Translations under genes and position numbers: made by a program | The notes under the pieces: model-generated | What the model was told of the DNA's origin: nothing | Databases searched by the model: none | What the model saw: only the letters and a program-made list of their open reading frames with translations | Assembly (NCBI GenBank): GCA_003152485.1 | Contig: PMAE01000065.1 | Location: forward strand, 34,098 to 98,097 | Reading direction: 5' to 3' | Source: Gemmatimonadota bacterium | GTDB taxonomy: Bacteria > Gemmatimonadota > Gemmatimonadetes > Gemmatimonadales > Gemmatimonadaceae | DNA length: 64,000 nt | Part shown: one piece after another, positions 44,816-53,784 of the stretch | Layout of the letters: every line of letters starts with the position of its first letter | How positions within the stretch are numbered: the first letter of the stretch is position 1

Positions 44816-46129
44816 ATGTACGCCGGCGACCGCCCTCCGTTGCGCCGCACGCCCCTGGCGTGGGCCGGCGGTCTGACCGCCCTCCTGCTCGCGGGGGCGG
44901 CGTGGCCCGTCGCGCCGCTGCGAGACGCGGCGACCGGGACCGCATCCGACGCGCACCTCCGGCTCTCACCGGCGTTTCTCGTGCTTGCCCCGCTCAATAA
45001 TACGCTGGACGCGCTGTCGCTGCTCTCGGTGCGCGAGCACGCGGCCGTGTTGTTCGTGCTGGTCGTCGTCTACGTGGTATGGCGGGTCTGGCGCCGTCGT
45101 CGTCTCCCCGCGCTGCCGGGTGGGTGGCTGCGCGAGGTCCGACTCGTCGTCATCGCGCTCGCGGGTCTCGTGGCGCTCTACGCGACTGGCGCGCTCGTGG
45201 AACGCCCGATGGCCGCGCTCGAGCTGCCGCCACAGGACTCCGATCAGGTCACGATCGACTTCCACAGCCATACGAACGCATCGCACGACGGTCGCCCAGG
45301 CTTTACACCGGCGCGCAACCGGGCGTGGCACGCGGCCGCCGGGTTCGACGTGGCCTATATCTCGGACCACTTCACATTCGCGGGAGCGGAAGTCGGAACA
45401 CGCGACAATCCCGCGCGGGCGAGCGCGGGCACCGTGCTGTTCAGCGCCATCGAATGCCTCGAGGGGGGCGAGCATGTCAACGTGCTCGGCGTCACCGCGG
45501 CGGACTATGCGCTGTTCCACGGTCGCTACATCGCGGCGGCCGCGGTCGAAGCGTCCATCGCTGCCGGCCGCCCGCGGCCCCTCATCGTCCAGACGATTCC
45601 CGGCGACCTCAGCCGACTCCCCAAAGCCGGCATGTCCGCGGTGGTCCCGGTGGCCGCGATCGAGATCTCTGACGCTGCCCCCCGCGGGCTGAGCGACAGC
45701 GACCGCGACCGGACGAGGATATTGGAGCTCGCGGACAGCCTCGGGCTGGCGCTCGTTGCCGGGTCTGACAACCATGGGTGGGGGCGCACTGCGGCTGCGT
45801 GGAGCGTGATGCACGTCCCGGGATGGCGCACGCTCACGCCGGATGAGCTCGAGCAGCGTGTGGAAGACGGGATCCGAACGGGGGGACGCAACGCAGGCCG
45901 CGTGATCGAGCGCACGCGGCCCGAATGGCCGACGCGGGCGACGGCCGGACGTCCGGGTGGATGGGTGTCGAGCGTGGCCGGCGCACCAGGCTTTCTGGGC
46001 CAATTCGTCTGGCAGCTGACGGCCACTCGGTCGTGGCCGGAGCGCGCCGCCTGGCTCACCTGGATCTGGTGTGTCGCGCTACTGGTGGCGTGGCGCGTGC
46101 GGCCGAATCCCGCACGCCCAGCGCAGTGA
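44816..46129 (+). CDS. membrane-anchored PHP-domain metal phosphoesterase
   Basis: Protein of 437 aa from ATG 44816 (GTG 44807 is equally possible). The first ~145 residues hold three or four hydrophobic segments (LAWAGGLTALLLAGAAWPV, HAAVLFVLVVVYVVWRVW, LVVIALAGLVALYATGAL). A PHP domain follows, with metal-binding motifs DFHSHTNASHDGRPGF near residue 147, VAYISDHFTF near 178, the ECLEGGEHVNVLG region near 218 and GSDNHGWGRT near 318. PHP domains hydrolyse phosphoesters with a trinuclear metal site. The domain lies after the membrane part, so it would be anchored; the side of the membrane is unclear. A GT39 glycosyltransferase follows on the same strand. Confidence 0.82.
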   Translation: MYAGDRPPLRRTPLAWAGGLTALLLAGAAWPVAPLRDAATGTASDAHLRLSPAFLVLAPLNNTLDALSLLSVREHAAVLFVLVVVYVVWRVWRRRRLPALPGGWLREVRLVVIALAGLVALYATGALVERPMAALELPPQDSDQVTIDFHSHTNASHDGRPGFTPARNRAWHAAAGFDVAYISDHFTFAGAEVGTRDNPARASAGTVLFSAIECLEGGEHVNVLGVTAADYALFHGRYIAAAAVEASIAAGRPRPLIVQTIPGDLSRLPKAGMSAVVPVAAIEISDAAPRGLSDSDRDRTRILELADSLGLALVAGSDNHGWGRTAAAWSVMHVPGWRTLTPDELEQRVEDGIRTGGRNAGRVIERTRPEWPTRATAGRPGGWVSSVAGAPGFLGQFVWQLTATRSWPERAAWLTWIWCVALLVAWRVRPNPARPAQ

Positions 46130-46187
46130 ATCGTACGCCGCCGCCCGCGATGCGCCGTACCCGGACTCGCACCATAGGTCGTACCCG

Positions 46188-47768
46188 ATGAGATCCGCCA
46201 TCGCGGTACTCGCGGCGGCGGTGGCCGTCCGGCTGGTGATCGCCGCGATCGTGCCGCTCGTGCCCGACGAGGCGTACTACTGGGAGTGGTCGCGCCATCT
46301 GGCAGCCGGGTACTTCGATCATCCGCCAGCCATCGCGTGGCTGGTGCGCGTCGGCACGGTCATCGCTGGACCGACGCCACTCGGTGTTCGGTTGGGGCCG
46401 ATCGTGGCGGGCTTCGCGGGTGGCTGCGCCGCAATCTCGCTGGCGCACCGATTGGGCGGGGCACGTGGAGCGTGGCGCATGGCCGTGTTGCTCGCGGTGG
46501 TACCGCTCGCAGGCGTCGGACTCGTCCTCGCCACCCCCGACGCGCCGCTCCTGGCAAGTGCCGCGCTGCTGCTGTGGGCGGTGGACCATGCGCTCACGGA
46601 AACTTCGTCCGCCGGGACCGCTGGACGCAGCACGAGCGAGGCGCGAGCGGCTCCTACCGCCTCGGCGACTATTCCATATGCGTCGCCAACGACAGCGGGC
46701 CAGCGCGGTGGTGCGGGACTTGGATGGTGGTTGGCGGCCGGTGCGGCGCTCGGACTCGGCATGTGCTCGAAATACACCGTCGTGCTGATCCCGGCTGCCG
46801 TCGTAGTTGCGTGCCTCGTGTCGCCGGTATTGCGGGTGGAATTTCGCCGCCCCGGTCCATATCTCGCGTCTGGTGTCGCGGCGATCGTGTTTCTACCTGT
46901 CGCGCGGTGGAACGCAGAACACGATTGGGTATCGTTCCGTTTTCAGCTGCACCACGGCCTCGGCGCCGTGAGCGGATCAGCGGTCGGACGCGAGCTCACA
47001 CTGATCGGCGGGCAAGCGGGGCTCGTCTCGCCGGTGCTGTTCGTGCTGGCCGTGGTGGCGGTGGGGCGTGCGCTGACTGACCGGCATCGGCCGCGCCATT
47101 TCGTGCTGGCGGTCGTCGCCGTGTTCGGATGGGTCTTCTTCGCCGCGAGTGCGGTACGGCGTCCCGTCGAGCCCAATTGGCCGGCGCTCGCCGTGCTGCC
47201 GGCGTTGGTGTTGCTCGCGACGTGGATCCCGTCGCCGAAGTGGGAGCGGTGGGAACAGTTCGGAGTGGCGATTGGTGGCGCGATGGTGGTGGGCGCTTAC
47301 GTGGTCGCGCTCGTCCCGATACCATGGCTACCGCTCCGAGCTGATCCCGTTGCGCGGGCCTACGGGTGGAACGAGTTGGCCAGGGCCGTCGTTGCCGACC
47401 GAACGCGCGACACCGTGACGTCCGCACCGGTGGCGTTCGGCGGCCATACGTGGCTGGCCGCGGACCGCTATCAGGACGCGGCGGAGCTCGCGTTCAACAT
47501 GCCGCGGCAACCCTTGGTGTTTTCCCTCAACCTTGCGGGGCGCCCGAATCAGTACGATCTCTGGCCGACCGCGCGCGATTCGCTTCGACCCGGCGACACA
47601 CTCACCGCCGTGTTCGATGACGTGCCGGACCCGCCGGCGCCTGTCGCGCGGCTCAGGCCACATTTCTCTCGGGTGGAACGGGGGGCTGTGGTCGAGCTGC
47701 ATCGGGGCAGCCACGTTGTCGCCCGGCGCCGACTCTGGCATTTTTTCGGCCTCACGGTGCCGTTGTAG
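46188..47768 (+). CDS. glycosyltransferase family 39 (ArnT/PMT-like) membrane protein
   Basis: Polyprenyl-phosphate-sugar-dependent glycosyltransferase of 526 aa with about 10-12 membrane spans. The first periplasmic loop after span 1 carries the catalytic acidic pair in LVPDEAYYWEWSRHLAAGYFDHPP, near residues 25-45, as in ArnT and related enzymes. ATG 46188 is chosen because span 1 (AIAVLAAAVAVRLVIAAIVPL) follows at once. Further spans include WLAAGAALGLGMCSKYTVVLIPAAVV. The C-terminal ~150 residues form a soluble domain. The acceptor (lipid A, cell-wall glycan or protein) is unknown. A short Ser/Thr/Ala-rich insert sits near residue 145. Confidence 0.87.
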   Translation: MRSAIAVLAAAVAVRLVIAAIVPLVPDEAYYWEWSRHLAAGYFDHPPAIAWLVRVGTVIAGPTPLGVRLGPIVAGFAGGCAAISLAHRLGGARGAWRMAVLLAVVPLAGVGLVLATPDAPLLASAALLLWAVDHALTETSSAGTAGRSTSEARAAPTASATIPYASPTTAGQRGGAGLGWWLAAGAALGLGMCSKYTVVLIPAAVVVACLVSPVLRVEFRRPGPYLASGVAAIVFLPVARWNAEHDWVSFRFQLHHGLGAVSGSAVGRELTLIGGQAGLVSPVLFVLAVVAVGRALTDRHRPRHFVLAVVAVFGWVFFAASAVRRPVEPNWPALAVLPALVLLATWIPSPKWERWEQFGVAIGGAMVVGAYVVALVPIPWLPLRADPVARAYGWNELARAVVADRTRDTVTSAPVAFGGHTWLAADRYQDAAELAFNMPRQPLVFSLNLAGRPNQYDLWPTARDSLRPGDTLTAVFDDVPDPPAPVARLRPHFSRVERGAVVELHRGSHVVARRRLWHFFGLTVPL

Positions 47769-47815
47769 TCCAATCACCGATTCTGCGACCTTCGCCTCTC
47801 ACTTCTGACCCCGTC

Positions 47816-49189
47816 ATGACTGCCAGCATCCCCAGCGACCTCGACACCTTCTTCGTTGCCAACCGCGCTCGAATCGAGCAGGAACTGTTCGAATTCCTGC
47901 GCATCCCGAGCGTGAGCGCGCGTTCCGAGCACAACGCCGACACCGCGCGGGCCGCACAGTGGCTTGCCGGGGCGTTCGGGACCGCGGGGCTGAAGGCCGA
48001 AATCATTCCGACGCCGGGACACCCGGTCGTACTCGGCGAGTGGCGAGGCGCAGGTCCGGATCGGCCAACGGTCCTCGTGTACGGTCACTACGACGTGCAA
48101 CCGGCGGAGCCGCTCGACCTGTGGACGTCACCGGCGTTCGAGCCGACGGTGCGTGACGGGCGGATTTACGCGCGCGGGTCGGTCGATGACAAGGGACAGC
48201 TCTACCTGCACGTCAAAGCCATCGAGGCGCATTTGCGGGTTCGCGGTCGACTCCCGGTGAACATCGTGGTGCTGGCTGAAGGCGAAGAGGAGGTCGGGAG
48301 CGACAACCTCGGTGACTTCGTCCGCGCGCACCGCGATCGGTTGCGCTGTGACGCAGTCGTCATCTCGGACTCGTCGATGTTCGCGCCTGGCCAGCCGTCG
48401 ATTCTCTCGTCGTTGCGAGGGCTCACGTACCTGCAGCTCGACGTGGAGGGGCCGTCGAGCGACCTCCATTCCGGAATCTACGGCGGAGCGGTGGTCAATC
48501 CGGCGACCGCACTCGCGCGCATCATCGCCACATTCCATGACGCGAATGGCCGCGTGGCCGTGCCGGGATTTTATGACACCGTCCGCGACTGGGACCCCGC
48601 GATTCGCGCCCGGATGCGGGCGTTGCCGTTCGATGACGCGCACTTCCTCGCCGAGGTCGGCGCGCCCGCGTTGAACGGTGAGTCCGGCTACACGACGTTG
48701 GAACGCGTGTGGGCGCGTCCGACGTGTGAGATCAACGGACTGCTGAGTGGGTACACCGGGGAGGGTGCCAAGACCGTGCTCCCGTCGCGCGCGATGGCCA
48801 AGGTCAGCTGTCGGCTGGTGCCGGATCAGGAGCCGGCTGCGATCGAGCGGCTGATGCAGGCCCACGTGGACCGGGTCACGCCTCCCGGCGTTCGGGCTCG
48901 CGTCACCCATTTGCATGGTGGACGGGCCTGGCGGGCCGATCTAACCGGTCCGCTGTACGACGCGGCCGCCCAGGCGTTGGAGGCCGCATTCCATCGGGCG
49001 CCGGTGATAGTCGGCGAGGGGGGGTCGATCCCGGTGGTGGACGATTTCGCGAAGGCGCTCGGAGCGCCGATCTTACTGATGGGCTTTGGGTTACCTGGCG
49101 AGAATGCCCATGCCCCGGATGAGTGGATGAGCGTCGAAAACTTCGAATTGGGAATGCGGGCCGTCGCCACGCTCTGGGACCTGCTCTAG
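47816..49189 (+). CDS. M20 family metallopeptidase (dipeptidase)
   Basis: Zinc peptidase of 457 aa in the M20 CPG2/carnosinase-like group. The motifs are complete: VLVYGHYDVQPAEPLDLW near residue 82 (metal His), GSVDDKGQLYLH near 121 (bridging Asp) and EGEEEVGSDNL near 158 (catalytic Glu). The lid domain contains ATALARIIATFHDANGRVAVPGFYD, and the C-terminal GEGGSIPVVDDFAKALGAPILLMGFG supplies the last metal residues. It probably cleaves dipeptides or N-acyl amino acids. It lies 191 bases upstream of the ergothioneine genes on the same strand; any role there, such as removing gamma-glutamate, is speculation. Confidence 0.92.
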   Translation: MTASIPSDLDTFFVANRARIEQELFEFLRIPSVSARSEHNADTARAAQWLAGAFGTAGLKAEIIPTPGHPVVLGEWRGAGPDRPTVLVYGHYDVQPAEPLDLWTSPAFEPTVRDGRIYARGSVDDKGQLYLHVKAIEAHLRVRGRLPVNIVVLAEGEEEVGSDNLGDFVRAHRDRLRCDAVVISDSSMFAPGQPSILSSLRGLTYLQLDVEGPSSDLHSGIYGGAVVNPATALARIIATFHDANGRVAVPGFYDTVRDWDPAIRARMRALPFDDAHFLAEVGAPALNGESGYTTLERVWARPTCEINGLLSGYTGEGAKTVLPSRAMAKVSCRLVPDQEPAAIERLMQAHVDRVTPPGVRARVTHLHGGRAWRADLTGPLYDAAAQALEAAFHRAPVIVGEGGSIPVVDDFAKALGAPILLMGFGLPGENAHAPDEWMSVENFELGMRAVATLWDLL

Positions 49190-49380
49190 GGCGATCCTCG
49201 GGGGCGCGACCGCGGCCGCCGCCCAGGTTTGCGGCCGTGGCGGCCACGAGTGTGGTGGACGCGTGGCGGACCCCATTACTATACGAGTCGGACCGGCTCG
49301 GTCCGCCGATTGCATGGCGACTGGCTTTCCGAGCATAAGTGTTCTGGACTACTCCCCAGTGCTCCCCCCGGAGGTCCGTC

Positions 49381-50745
49381 GTGTCCACCCTTGCCGCACG
49401 CCATCCGGGGCGTATTACCGGTCACGGCACCGATCCCGGGATCGCCGACGAGATCTCCGAGTTGCTGGCGGACGTCAGGGCGCGCACGGAGTTACTCATC
49501 GCGCCGCTCAGCGAAGCGGACCTCCACGTACAGCACGACCCTCTGATGAGCCCGATCGTGTGGGACCTCGGGCACATCGCGGGATTTGAGGAGCTTTGGC
49601 TGTTACGGCATCTCGAACGGCCCTTCACTGGGCTCGCGGCGCTCGGCGAGATGCCGGGACTGTTCAATCCCTTCGAGCATCCGAGGCGCGAGCGCGGGAA
49701 GCTCGTGCTGCCCTCGGCCGCAGAATGTCGGACCGTGCTCGCGGAGGTTCGGGAGCGTGCGCTCGCCCGATTGTCGCGGATCGACTTCGACGCCGATTCT
49801 CCCTTGACGCGCGACGGGTTCGTGTACCGCATGGTCGCGCAGCACGAAGCGCAGCACGGTGAGACGATTCTTCAGACCATGCAGCTCAAGGGTGGGGAGC
49901 CATACCGTCCCGCGGAGCGCATCGCCCCGCCGACCGGACCGAGACTGCATCACCTCACGGGCGTCATGGTGCGGTTCCCAGGGGGCGCGGCCGAGATCGG
50001 CACGAACGACCGCAGCGCCGCATACGACAATGAGCGCCCGATCCAGCGCGTGCACCTTCCGCCGTTCGAGATCGATGAAACCCCGGTGACGAACGCGGCA
50101 TATCTGGAGTTCATGGAGGACGGCGGATACCGGAACGCGAGTTGGTGGTCGGACGCTGGGCGCGCGTGGCTGGCGTCGTCCGGGGTCGATGCGCCGAAAT
50201 ACTGGCATCGTGTCGGGAGCGAGTGGTGGACCCGCACGATGGACCGGGTCGCGCCGGTGGAGCTCACGCATCCCGTCGTCCACGTGTGCTACTACGAAGC
50301 CGAGGCGTTCGCGCGCTGGGCGGGTAAGCGGCTGCCGACGGAATACGAGTGGGAGGCTGCAGCGACGTGGGATCCGCAGACCAGCACCTCGCGTCGCTTT
50401 CCCTGGGGCGAGGCGCCGCTGACAGCGGATCTCGCCAACGTAGACCAACTGTCGTTCGGCACGGCGCCGGTCGGCGCATATCCGCGCAACCGCTCACCAA
50501 TCGGGTGTCTTGGGATGATCGGCGACGTGTGGGAGTGGACAGCCACGGACTTTGGACCCTATCCGGGCTACGAGAGCTTTCCGTACCGCGAGTATTCGGA
50601 AGTGTTCTTCGGGCCGGAGCATAAAGTGTTGCGGGGCGGTTCGTGGGCGAGCCGGTCGATCGCCATCCGCAACACCTTCCGCAATTGGGATCTGCCCATC
50701 CGCCGCCAGATATTCAGCGGCTTCCGGTGCGCGCGCAATGCATAG
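49381..50745 (+). CDS. egtB: ergothioneine biosynthesis sulfoxide synthase
   Basis: Non-haem iron enzyme joining a cysteine thiol donor to hercynine with O2. It has 454 aa from GTG 49381, which has GGAGG 7 bases upstream; the ORF-track ATG 14 codons earlier lacks a ribosome site. The N-terminal DinB-like domain (residues ~20-165) carries the three iron-binding His: DLGHIAGFEELW near residue 60 and the HX3HXE block QHEAQHGETILQTMQ near 155. The C-terminal FGE-sulfatase domain (~200-454) has PVTNAAYLEFMEDGGY, RLPTEYEWEAAA, the RGGSWASRSIAIRNTFRNW block and FSGFRCAR. It overlaps egtD by 8 bases and begins the egtB-egtD-egtA-transporter unit. Confidence 0.93.
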   Translation: MSTLAARHPGRITGHGTDPGIADEISELLADVRARTELLIAPLSEADLHVQHDPLMSPIVWDLGHIAGFEELWLLRHLERPFTGLAALGEMPGLFNPFEHPRRERGKLVLPSAAECRTVLAEVRERALARLSRIDFDADSPLTRDGFVYRMVAQHEAQHGETILQTMQLKGGEPYRPAERIAPPTGPRLHHLTGVMVRFPGGAAEIGTNDRSAAYDNERPIQRVHLPPFEIDETPVTNAAYLEFMEDGGYRNASWWSDAGRAWLASSGVDAPKYWHRVGSEWWTRTMDRVAPVELTHPVVHVCYYEAEAFARWAGKRLPTEYEWEAAATWDPQTSTSRRFPWGEAPLTADLANVDQLSFGTAPVGAYPRNRSPIGCLGMIGDVWEWTATDFGPYPGYESFPYREYSEVFFGPEHKVLRGGSWASRSIAIRNTFRNWDLPIRRQIFSGFRCARNA

Positions 50746-51715
50746 TGAGCCGAATGTCGTAACCCGTCGTGGCGATGTCGCGATGCTCGCCGACGTGCGG
50801 GCTGGCCTCGTGGACCGTGAGCCGGGCGCGCAGCGCGAGCTGCCGCCGAAATATTTCTACGACCACCACGGCTCGCGACTGTTCGAGGCGATCACGCGGC
50901 TGCCGGAGTACTATCTCACGCGCACCGAACGCCTCCTGCTGTCGACTCGGATGCCGAAGTGGATGGCGGTGCTTCGCCCTGGCGCGCTCGTGGAGCTGGG
51001 AGCGGGCAACGCGGACAAGACGCGGACGATCCTCGACGCGATGCGGGCCGCGCGGGCGGACGTCGTGTACGTGCCGGTCGACGTCAGCGCCGCCTTTCTG
51101 GACGAAACCGCTGAATCCCTTCGGCGGGAGTATCCGGATCTGACGGTCGAGCCGGTCGTCGCCGACTTCGCCACCGGGCTCCGGCTTCCGCGCTCCCTTC
51201 CCCGTCCGATCCTCTACGCGTTTCTCGGGAGCACGATCGGTAACCTGGAGGACGCCGAGGCAACGGAGCTCCTCACCCGGCTTCGGCGGGGGATGGCGCC
51301 TGCCGACAGGCTACTGCTCGGCGCGGATCTGGTGAAGGACGTGGCCGTCATCGAAGCCGCGTACAACGACGCCAACGGCGTGACGGCGGAATTCAACCGC
51401 AACATGCTGCGTGTGCTCAACCACGAGCTGGGTGCCAACTTCGATTCGACCGCGTTCGCGCATCGCGCGTTCTTCAGCGACCGGGCGGGTCGCATCGAGA
51501 TGCATCTCGTGGCGATCGAAGATCAGACGGTGACGATTCCGGGGGTGGGCCGCCTCACTGTGCCAGCCGGTGACTCCATTCGCACTGAGATCAGCAACAA
51601 GTACACGCCTCGCCGGCTCACCCGGATCCTCGCCGCGGCGGGACTCCGCGCCGTGACGTGGGAGACCGACGACGCGGGTGGTTACGCGCTCCTCCTGGCG
51701 GCGCCGAGCGTGTAG
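50738..51715 (+). CDS. egtD: L-histidine N-alpha-methyltransferase
   Basis: SAM-dependent enzyme that trimethylates histidine to hercynine, the first step of ergothioneine synthesis. The 325 aa from ATG 50738 match the ~320 aa of EgtD. It has ELPPKYFYDHHGSRLFEAIT near residue 30, LPEYYLTRTERLLL near 55, the SAM-binding ELGAGNADKTRTIL near 88 and FLGSTIGNLEDAEATELL near 165. Late motifs are VLGA-type LLGADLVKD, NMLRVLNHELGANFD and EISNKYTPRRL. The start lies inside the egtB gene, so the two enzymes are translationally coupled; EgtD supplies the substrate of EgtB. Confidence 0.94.
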   Translation: MHSEPNVVTRRGDVAMLADVRAGLVDREPGAQRELPPKYFYDHHGSRLFEAITRLPEYYLTRTERLLLSTRMPKWMAVLRPGALVELGAGNADKTRTILDAMRAARADVVYVPVDVSAAFLDETAESLRREYPDLTVEPVVADFATGLRLPRSLPRPILYAFLGSTIGNLEDAEATELLTRLRRGMAPADRLLLGADLVKDVAVIEAAYNDANGVTAEFNRNMLRVLNHELGANFDSTAFAHRAFFSDRAGRIEMHLVAIEDQTVTIPGVGRLTVPAGDSIRTEISNKYTPRRLTRILAAAGLRAVTWETDDAGGYALLLAAPSV

Positions 51716-51719
51716 CGCG

Positions 51720-53051
51720 ATGAGCATCCTACCGGTGGCCCGATTGGTCGAGCAGCTTCAGCGGGACGCGTTCACGCCGCGGCCGGCGTCGCAGCGTGGC
51801 CGGCCCCGGATCGGCGCCGAGATCGAGTTCATTCCCGTCGATGCCGATACGCGCCGTCGGTGTCCCATTGTGCCGACGCCCCAAATGGCGACGCCGACGT
51901 TGCCCATCCTCCGGCGCGTCGCGGTCAGGGAAGGCTGGCGCGAGGATCCGTCATCGTCGGGTGCGCCGGTGTTTACGACGCCCGACGGCGGCGGTCTCAG
52001 TTACGAGCCGGGGGGACAGATCGAATACAGCGCGCCCCCGAGCGCGTCGATCACGACACTGCTCACCGGACTGCGTGAGACGGCGCGTGCACTGCGCGGC
52101 GAAGCGTCGGCGTTCGGGATCGAATTGCTGACCGTGGGCGTGGATCCGTTCAACGGGATCGATCGCGTGCCGCTCCAGCTGTGCGGCGATCGCTATGCGG
52201 CCATGGACGCGTACCTCGGTGCGCGGGGACCGGCGGGCCCCCGCATGATGCGGCAGACCGCGGCGTTCCAGATGACGATCGACGCGGATGATGACCCCGT
52301 GGGGTTGTGGCATGTGCTGAGCGCAGCCGCGCCGTACGTCACGGCCATGTTTGCGAACTCCAGCCGCTATGCCGGGGCGGCCACGGGCGACCGCAGTACG
52401 CGAGCGCAGACGTGGCGGGTATTGGACCCGTCGAGGACCGGCCTGCCCGCGGCGGCGGCCGCCGCTCCAGCCGCCGGGTATGCGGCGTTCGCGCTCGTGG
52501 CGCCCTCGATCTTGCGGCGAAGTGCGGACGGCCGGTACCGCCCGTTCACGGACCTCCTGGCGGCGGGTGATGCGACGTTCGCCGATTGGGGTCCGCATCT
52601 GACGACGCTCTTCCCCGAAGTGCGACCGCGACGGATCGGCGACACCACCACGTTCGAACTGCGGTCGGCGGACATGCTCCCGATCGACTGGTTCGCGGCG
52701 CCGCTGGTACTCGTCGCCGGCCTCGCGTTCGATCCTCCCACCCGACGCGACGCCGCCGACCTCCTCGGCCCGGCCGACCCCGGGTTGCTGGATCGGGCCG
52801 GCCATGCGGGGATGCGCGATCCTGCAATCGCCCGCGTCGCACAGGACCTCTACGCGATTGCGTTGCATGGCGCGGCGCGCCTGGGCGACGACGTGGTCGG
52901 CGGTGCGGCGCTCGATGTCGCGCGGGACTACGCGGCCCGATATGTCGAGCGCGGGCGCTCGCCCGCCGATGACGTGGAGATCTCCGAGACGGTGACCACA
53001 GGCACCACGGCGCGGTACGCTGGCGGACCGCACGCCGCCACCTTCGGCTGA
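51720..53051 (+). CDS. egtA: glutamate-cysteine ligase (EgtA-like, GCS2 family)
   Basis: ATP-dependent ligase forming gamma-glutamylcysteine, the thiol donor for EgtB in the mycobacterial-type route. The 443 aa from ATG 51720 follow egtD by 4 bases. GCS2-type motifs are present: IGAEIEFIPVD near residue 33 (metal/glutamate-binding), LSYEPGGQIEYSAPP near 98, MMRQTAAFQMTIDAD near 177 and the later FELRSADMLPIDWFAAP near 315. The position between egtD and the transporter favours EgtA. A general glutathione-pathway GshA is the alternative, but no gshB is nearby. No EgtC, which would remove the glutamate, is in the window. Confidence 0.86.
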   Translation: MSILPVARLVEQLQRDAFTPRPASQRGRPRIGAEIEFIPVDADTRRRCPIVPTPQMATPTLPILRRVAVREGWREDPSSSGAPVFTTPDGGGLSYEPGGQIEYSAPPSASITTLLTGLRETARALRGEASAFGIELLTVGVDPFNGIDRVPLQLCGDRYAAMDAYLGARGPAGPRMMRQTAAFQMTIDADDDPVGLWHVLSAAAPYVTAMFANSSRYAGAATGDRSTRAQTWRVLDPSRTGLPAAAAAAPAAGYAAFALVAPSILRRSADGRYRPFTDLLAAGDATFADWGPHLTTLFPEVRPRRIGDTTTFELRSADMLPIDWFAAPLVLVAGLAFDPPTRRDAADLLGPADPGLLDRAGHAGMRDPAIARVAQDLYAIALHGAARLGDDVVGGAALDVARDYAARYVERGRSPADDVEISETVTTGTTARYAGGPHAATFG

Positions 53052-53784
53052 GCAGGTCGCGGCGCTTCACGCGCGCGACATCTCGAAACGGTACGGATCG
53101 GTCGTCGCGCTCGACCGGGTCACGCTAGCGGCGTACGCGGGTGAGTGCCTCGCGCTGATCGGAGAAAGCGGATCGGGCAAGACCACGCTGCTGCGTTCGT
53201 TCAATTGCATGGTCACTCCGGATTCCGGTACCATCTCCGTCGATGGAGCGCGAACGTCGGATCTCGATCCGGTGGCCCTGCGCCGCCGGATCGGCTACGT
53301 GCCGCAGGACGGCGGCCTCCTCCCACACTGGCGAGTCCGACGCAATGCGGCGCTCGTGCCCTGGCTCCTGGGCGCCGCCGACGCTGACGCGCAGGCCGAC
53401 GCGGCGCTCCAGCTTGTCGGACTCGATCCCAGGGTCTTTGGCGATCGGTGGCCGCGTCAACTCTCGGGCGGTCAGCGCCAACGCGTGGCCATTGCCCGCG
53501 CGCTCGCGGCTCGGCCACACGTGCTACTACTCGATGAACCCTTCGGCGCGCTCGACGCAATCACGCGCGCCGATCTGCAGGAGTCGTTTCGGGCACTGCG
53601 TCGCAGTCTGCGAATCACCGCGGTGCTCGTCACCCACGACCTCCGCGAAGCAAGCGCACTCGCCGACCGCATCGCGGTACTCCGCCACGGGCGAATCGAG
53701 CAGGTCGCGGCGCCCGACGCCCTCCTCGCGGCGCCCGCGACGCCCTATGTGGCCGAGCTGCTCTTGCGGGCCGGACTCCGGTAG
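53020..53784 (+). CDS. ABC transporter ATPase, EgtV/OpuCA-like; CTG start proposed
   Basis: ATPase for the transporter encoded next. The ORF track starts at ATG 53209, which would delete the P-loop. The frame is open upstream to a stop at 52993 and includes HARDISKRYGSVVALDRV and Walker A GESGSGKTTLL, so the real start lies earlier. No ATG, GTG or TTG is in frame there; CTG 53020, inside the end of egtA, is the best candidate (254 aa). Other motifs are the Q-loop VPQDGGLLPHWRV, signature LSGGQRQRVAIARAL, Walker B VLLLDEPFGALD and H-loop VTHDLREA. There is no CBS domain, unlike OpuCA. Similarity to the OpuC/EgtUV group and the egt neighbours suggest ergothioneine or betaine transport. Confidence 0.85.
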   Translation: MADRTPPPSAEQVAALHARDISKRYGSVVALDRVTLAAYAGECLALIGESGSGKTTLLRSFNCMVTPDSGTISVDGARTSDLDPVALRRRIGYVPQDGGLLPHWRVRRNAALVPWLLGAADADAQADAALQLVGLDPRVFGDRWPRQLSGGQRQRVAIARALAARPHVLLLDEPFGALDAITRADLQESFRALRRSLRITAVLVTHDLREASALADRIAVLRHGRIEQVAAPDALLAAPATPYVAELLLRAGLR

